Shown piece after piece: positions 52,279 through 56,277 of a stretch of DNA of 56,277 nucleotides. Within the stretch, counting starts at the first letter, position 1; the number at the start of each line of letters is the position of its first letter. Under the pieces are notes generated by a model, which saw only the letters and a program-made list of their open reading frames with translations, was not told where the DNA came from and made no database searches. A program made the translations under genes and the position numbers. The stretch covers positions 1-56,277 of the forward strand of contig JAPLBY010000028.1 of assembly GCA_026392515.1 (NCBI GenBank), in the 5' to 3' direction. This DNA is from Actinomycetota bacterium. GTDB lineage: Bacteria; Actinomycetota; Actinomycetes; S36-B12; UBA5976.

Positions 52279-53143
52279 TTAGGTTCTTCATGGTGTAGTC
52301 CAGATCATCCCGATCCTTGATTACAGCACCAAGAGTGTCAGCAGCACTCTTTTCATTTAAGTCACTGGCACCAACGGCATCTAAGGATTCAACCCAGTCA
52401 ATGGTTTCGGCTACGCCTGGCACTTTTTCAAGTTCCATCTGACGAAGTTGATTCACTGCGCCAACCACCTGAGTAGCAAGGCGTTCGCTAATACCAGGTA
52501 CCCGGGCTCGAACAATTTCAATTTCGCGTTCTGCATCTGGGAAACCGATCCAGGTGTAAAGGCAGCGGCGCTTAAGGGCGTCATGCAGCTCGCGGGTTCG
52601 GTTAGAAGTCAGGATCACGATTGGGCGAGAGATCGCTGCAATGGTGCCAACTTCAGGAATAGTGACCTGGAAGTCAGAAAGCAATTCAAGTAAAAACGCT
52701 TCGAACTCGTCATCCGCACGATCAACTTCGTCAATTAGCAATACACAAGCATCGCCAGCCCGAACGGCCTTAAGAAGTGGTCGCTCAAGTAAGAACTTTG
52801 GACTGAACAGTTGCTCATCAGCGTTGTTGCTAAGTTCGGCGCTGGTTAGTGACCGGATGTGAAGCATCTGGCGGGCATAATCCCATTCATAAAGCGCATG
52901 GTTAGTGTCAATACCTTCGTAGCACTGCAAACGGATAAGTTCGCGCTGGAACATTACGGCAAGAGTCTTGGCTAGTTCAGTCTTACCTACGCCGACTTCG
53001 CCTTCAAGGAGAAGTGGCTTCCCTAGCTTTAGGGAAATCAGAATGGAAGTAGCTAGACCGCGATCGGCAATGTAGCCAAGTTCGCGCAGGTCTTCGGTAA
53101 GTTTTTCAACCGTTAAATCAGCAAATGGGCGAGCGGTAGTCAT
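52256..53143 (-). CDS. coxD: CoxD, MoxR-type AAA+ ATPase
   Basis: 295 residues. Walker A EGEVGVGKTELAKTLA, Walker B LLIDEVDRADDEFEAFLLEL, sensor-1-like VILTSNRTREL and the arginine segment RRCLYTWIGFPDAEREI, all typical of MoxR ATPases. CoxD is the ATPase partner of CoxE, remodelling CoxL during assembly of the [MoO2-S-Cu] site (family knowledge). It begins 24 bases after the small Cys protein gene. Confidence 0.93.
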   Translation of the reverse strand: MTTARPFADLTVEKLTEDLRELGYIADRGLATSILISLKLGKPLLLEGEVGVGKTELAKTLAVMFQRELIRLQCYEGIDTNHALYEWDYARQMLHIRSLTSAELSNNADEQLFSPKFLLERPLLKAVRAGDACVLLIDEVDRADDEFEAFLLELLSDFQVTIPEVGTIAAISRPIVILTSNRTRELHDALKRRCLYTWIGFPDAEREIEIVRARVPGISERLATQVVGAVNQLRQMELEKVPGVAETIDWVESLDAVGASDLNEKSAADTLGAVIKDRDDLDYTMKNLNDIVPSS

Positions 53144-53167
53144 TAGGTATCCGAGAATTCCGTTGGA

Positions 53168-53419
53168 TTAGTTCTTTGTACCGAAAACTAAGTCAGCTAT
53201 TGAGGCGCCAGTAGCAAGTTTGCCTTCACGAGCCAATTTAGCTTTCCATGAAGTTGCTACGTCAGTGCCCTCATCGCCAAAACCTTCGTAAGTTACGTCC
53301 TTCATATTGCGACAAACCTTATTTGGGTTGCACTCGTCATCTAGTTCAGCCATGGTTGCAGGATTTCCTTGCCAAATAGAGCGAATGGCTTCTGCGGCTT
53401 GAGTAGTCTCTTCAGACAT
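53168..53419 (-). CDS. Small Cys-containing protein heading the coxDE operon
   Basis: 83 residues, soluble, acidic N-terminus (SEETTQAAEAIRSIWQGNPA), a pair of cysteines in DDECNPNKVCRNMK five residues apart, and ATGASIADLVFG near the end. GGGAGG about six bases before the ATG is a near-ideal ribosome binding site. It leads the coxD-coxE operon. Family unknown; the two Cys could bind copper or form a disulfide, which would suit delivery to the Mo-Cu site, but this is speculation. Confidence 0.65.
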   Translation of the reverse strand: MSEETTQAAEAIRSIWQGNPATMAELDDECNPNKVCRNMKDVTYEGFGDEGTDVATSWKAKLAREGKLATGASIADLVFGTKN

Positions 53420-53544
53420 GTGATTCCTCCCGAAAACAATGGCTTGTTGCCTATAAACGTACCACGGCAGGCACTTAGTCGCAGGGGCTAAATCCCATTA
53501 GTTACGGGGTTTTCACTGATAGGACAGTTCTATTTGGGCGATTG

Positions 53545-53550
53545 TAGACT
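53545..53550 (+). promoter_or_regulatory. -10 hexamer of a probable leaderless yqhA promoter
   Basis: TAGACT, six bases, then ATG. AGGACA at 53521-53526 is a weak -35 with 18-base spacing. Same geometry as holA, lepA and the XdhC-family gene. Confidence 0.45.
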
Positions 53551-53556
53551 GGGCAA

Positions 53557-54009
53557 ATGCGCCGACTCTTTGAGATTTCCCGTTATGCCGTAATCATCCC
53601 TTCGGCGGCATCGATCATTGGAGCCATCGTCCTAATGATCTTGGGATCCATTGAGATTGTTCGCTCTGCCATTGATGTGGTTTTGAAGCAAGTTCCACTT
53701 AAAGAAACCGTAGTTGCGATCCTTACATCAGTGGATGCCATTCTTTTGGGAACCGTTTTATTGGTTATCGGTTATGGCTTATATGAACTGTTTATCGACA
53801 CCAACCTTGAAGTTCCAGACTGGTTGGAAATCAATACCCTAGATGACCTGAAGGCCAAGCTAATCGGTGTCGTAGTTGCGATCATCGCGGTTATCTTCGT
53901 CGGTGTTCTAGTTGACGCCAAATCACCAAATGAAGTTATGTATTACGGTGTTGGCGCCGGCGCAGTCGTACTTGCCTTAGCCGCGTTTACATATACTTCA
54001 AAGAAGTAA
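53557..54009 (+). CDS. YqhA family (UPF0114) membrane protein
   Basis: 150 residues with about four spans (YAVIIPSAASIIGAIVLMIL; ILLGTVLLVIGYGLYELFI; LIGVVVAIIAVIFVGVLVD; VGAGAVVLALAAFTYT). The ELFID ... VPDWLEI pattern between spans 2 and 3 is the UPF0114/YqhA signature. Function of the family unknown. Stands alone; TAGACT lies six bases before the ATG. Confidence 0.88.
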   Translation: MRRLFEISRYAVIIPSAASIIGAIVLMILGSIEIVRSAIDVVLKQVPLKETVVAILTSVDAILLGTVLLVIGYGLYELFIDTNLEVPDWLEINTLDDLKAKLIGVVVAIIAVIFVGVLVDAKSPNEVMYYGVGAGAVVLALAAFTYTSKK

Positions 54010-54014
54010 CTTAG

Positions 54015-56277
54015 TTAGCGGCTTAATCCGCGCTGCAAAACATCTAAGAACTGATCGACTTCTGCCTTACCAATAATCATTGGTGGCTTGATCTTCAAAA
54101 CGTTGTCGGCTGGGCCATCACTGGATAAGAACACTCCGTTTTCCCGAGCGAACTCAATCAAGTCTTTAGTGATTTGGGTGCCAGGGGATTGCGAAGCGCG
54201 ATCTGTTACAAATTCCACACCGATAAACAATCCGCTACCGCGAACATCGCCAATAGTTTCGATAGATTTACCAAGCTCACGTACACCATCCATCAGGTAG
54301 TTACCGACGGTTAGCGCATTACGCTGCAATGCTTCATCAACTATTACATCCAGTACGGTTTGACCGATTGCCGCTGAAACTGGATTGCCACCAAAGGTAT
54401 TGAAATACTCCATACCAGTAATAAAGGAGTTAGCTATTTCTGGTGTAGTGACAACTGCAGCTAATGGATGTCCGCTGCCAAGTGGCTTACCAATTGTCAC
54501 GATGTCAGGAACTACATCATGCAATTCAAAGCCCCAGAAGGTGCTTCCCATCCGGCCCATACCAATTTGCACTTCATCGGAAATGCAAAGCCCACCGGCT
54601 GCTCGAGTTGTTGCAAATGCTTGCTTTAAGAATCCTGGCGCAAGTGGCACCTGCCCACCTGAACTAACGATTGACTCTGAGATAAAGGCACAAAGCGGTT
54701 GATCCAACGTTTCCAAAGTTTTGGCAAAGTCAGCAGCATATTTGTCGCCAGAACCTTCACCACGGTAGAGACCTTTATATGCATCTGGAATAGGTGCGAC
54801 TCGAACATGGTCAGGACAGCCTTCGCCACCAGGACCATTGAACTTGTATGGACTGATGTCGATGATGCTGGTGATGTGGCCGTGATACGCATGTTCCAAA
54901 ACCATCATGCCGTTGGCCTTGGTATGAGTTCTGGCTAATCGCAGCGCTAAGTCATTTGCCTCACTGCCGCTATTAACAAAGAACACAACACTTAATGGAT
55001 CTGGCAGAGTTCCAGCTAGAGCACGAGCGTATTCAATAGCGTTTTGATTGTAATAGCGAGTGTTGGTATTCAAAGTAAGCATTTGTTTGTGCGCAGCTGC
55101 AACTACGCGGGGATGGCTATGCCCCAAGTGAGCAACGTTATTGACCAAGTCCAAATACTTGCCGCCAGCGCGGTCATATAGATATGCACCTTTACCGCTA
55201 ACAATCTCCAAATGCTTTTGGAAATTCAAGCTAAGTGCGCGGGATAAAACGACTTCCCGTTCTTGCGCCAAAGTCTCGGTCTTCATGTGAGCGTGAACAT
55301 CAGTGCCTTCAGGAATTCGCAGGATCAAGTTCGGATTTGGGCACATACTGCGCCAAACCGGTAATTCACTGACTGCAGCTACGCCCCAAATGTCATGGGC
55401 CATGTCGCAAAGGTCCATGATGATTTGAAAATGGGTATGTGGTGGCCAGCCAACGTTAACTTCTTCGGTACCCATAGTGGCGATTTGCTGACCGGACTTG
55501 ATTTCCTTACCAACAGACAATCCTTCTAGGGATTCCCGAGATAGATGAGCGTAAAGGGTATGGAACTTAATGCCTTGATCAGTCTGGTGTTCCAGCACAA
55601 TCATCGGGCCATTGTCTAGGTGCGCAGTGTTGTCATGGAACAAGAAGACTTTGCCATCAAGTGCTGCATAAACCGGAGTGCCAGCTGGTGCGAATAAATC
55701 AACAGCCAAGTGCACTGTGCGAGATTCTTTACCTTCATCAACAAAGAAATCAGATTCATAAACATTGCGATCTTCGCAGTAATGTCCAATTGCCACATCT
55801 GCGCCTGCTGATTTCATTTCAGCTTCGATGGCTTCCCAAGAGCGAGCAATATTTTTGTTTTCACCTGACCAGTCCAACCAGATTTTCTTGGCATCTGCAA
55901 ACGGTGGCATGACAACATCGGAAATCTTGGCATCAGTTGTTGCTAGCCACTGGCGAACATGGCGACTGTCTGGATGGGCATCGTAACCACAAGCATTACG
56001 CAATCGATAATGTGACAAGCGATCCGATACTGAAGTCAATGCAGGTAATAGAGAACGGAAGAAGTCCTGCGAGATTGATAAGTATTCATTGTCGGGATCT
56101 GCAGCTAATTGCTTGTGGGCCATAACGACACTTGTGGCCACCCGTAAATAAATTAGATCAAACAAAACTTCAAGTTCGGCAGGGGATAGTGCCGATACTT
56201 CGTGATAACCACGCACGATTGCATAGATACTGGCAACTGGATCGTTAGCATCAAGTTGATACGCGCAGCCAACAGCC
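54015..56277 (-). CDS. Kinase C-terminus / M23-peptidase-like / class III aminotransferase fusion (5' end outside window)
   Basis: Multi-domain protein whose N-terminus is beyond the right edge; the frame is open to the last base. Visible: a helical part like the APH/choline-kinase family C-terminus (residues ~1-120 of the visible part, from [20 protein letters not shown]), an M23 lysostaphin-type domain (~155-260; [37 protein letters not shown]), then a PLP class III aminotransferase (~320-750; [20 protein letters not shown] and [15 protein letters not shown] with the PLP lysine). It resembles the bacterial fusion whose outer domains match hydroxylysine kinase and phospho-lyase enzymes. Confidence 0.9.
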   Translation of the reverse strand, partial: AVGCAYQLDANDPVASIYAIVRGYHEVSALSPAELEVLFDLIYLRVATSVVMAHKQLAADPDNEYLSISQDFFRSLLPALTSVSDRLSHYRLRNACGYDAHPDSRHVRQWLATTDAKISDVVMPPFADAKKIWLDWSGENKNIARSWEAIEAEMKSAGADVAIGHYCEDRNVYESDFFVDEGKESRTVHLAVDLFAPAGTPVYAALDGKVFLFHDNTAHLDNGPMIVLEHQTDQGIKFHTLYAHLSRESLEGLSVGKEIKSGQQIATMGTEEVNVGWPPHTHFQIIMDLCDMAHDIWGVAAVSELPVWRSMCPNPNLILRIPEGTDVHAHMKTETLAQEREVVLSRALSLNFQKHLEIVSGKGAYLYDRAGGKYLDLVNNVAHLGHSHPRVVAAAHKQMLTLNTNTRYYNQNAIEYARALAGTLPDPLSVVFFVNSGSEANDLALRLARTHTKANGMMVLEHAYHGHITSIIDISPYKFNGPGGEGCPDHVRVAPIPDAYKGLYRGEGSGDKYAADFAKTLETLDQPLCAFISESIVSSGGQVPLAPGFLKQAFATTRAAGGLCISDEVQIGMGRMGSTFWGFELHDVVPDIVTIGKPLGSGHPLAAVVTTPEIANSFITGMEYFNTFGGNPVSAAIGQTVLDVIVDEALQRNALTVGNYLMDGVRELGKSIETIGDVRGSGLFIGVEFVTDRASQSPGTQITKDLIEFARENGVFLSSDGPADNVLKIKPPMIIGKAEVDQFLDVLQRGLSR

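Noticed and set aside
1-56277. CRISPR arrays, insertion sequences, prophage, toxin-antitoxin or integrase genes
   Set aside because: No direct-repeat arrays, terminal inverted repeats or transposase, integrase or toxin-antitoxin proteins seen on either strand.

Overview
The window looks like chromosome from a low-GC, compact member of the Actinomycetota. Gene order is typical of that phylum (hrcA-dnaJ-rsmE-HIT-phoH-ybeY-hlyC-cdd-era; recO-uppS; glyS-dusB-dgt-dnaG). Genes are tightly packed with many 1-8 base overlaps, no gene-free gap exceeds about 160 bases, and many start codons sit 6-8 bases behind a -10 hexamer, as expected for leaderless mRNAs. Streamlined freshwater actinobacteria (Nanopelagicales-like) are a reasonable guess; the lineage is inference and no marker was compared. 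No CRISPR array, insertion sequence, prophage or integrase was seen.

Positions 1-29,836 are mostly housekeeping: the leuS 3' end, degV, the DNA-uptake genes comEA/comEC, holA, rpsT (reverse), lepA, a MOSC protein, hemW, the CIRCE-controlled hrcA-dnaJ operon, rsmE, HIT, phoH, ybeY, a CBS-domain membrane protein, a cytidine-deaminase-like protein that has lost its zinc site, an EamA transporter and era. Then come a reverse AI-2E-type permease, recO, uppS and a reverse zip-zur operon. The zip-zur operon has a clear promoter with two operator-like palindromes, and its ZIP transporter gene is interrupted by an in-frame TGA. Three small genes, a lipoprotein, glyS, dusB, dgt, dnaG and one unknown gene follow. 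tRNA-Asn(GTT) with a terminator closes this half.

Positions 30,000-42,000 are accessory. There is a divergent pair of secreted enzymes (phospholipase-D-like protein and GH25 lysozyme), a purine nucleoside phosphorylase, an amidohydrolase, an acetyltransferase and membrane proteins. A putative periplasmic copper-handling pair (YcnI-like and CopC-like) follows, then a cupin / agmatinase-family / class II aldolase set whose substrate I cannot name.

Positions 42,000-53,400 form an aerobic carbon monoxide dehydrogenase locus. A pirin with its own promoter/operator and an XdhC-family factor lead into a small unknown protein, coxM, coxS, coxL (form I active-site motif AYRCSFR) and coxG. Directly behind coxG are five tandem genes for small single-span membrane proteins that I cannot assign to any described CODH component. 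A strong two-way hairpin separates this operon from a converging one: a small Cys-containing protein, the MoxR-type ATPase coxD, the VWA protein coxE, and two further small proteins. The inferred division of labour is that CoxMSL oxidises CO, CoxD/CoxE and the XdhC-like factor mature the Mo-Cu site, CoxG couples the enzyme to the membrane, and the five small proteins may form a membrane anchor or scaffold. The five-gene cassette is the best candidate for an undescribed system.

The right edge carries a YqhA-family membrane protein and most of a large fusion protein (kinase C-terminus + M23 peptidase-like domain + class III aminotransferase) that runs off the window.
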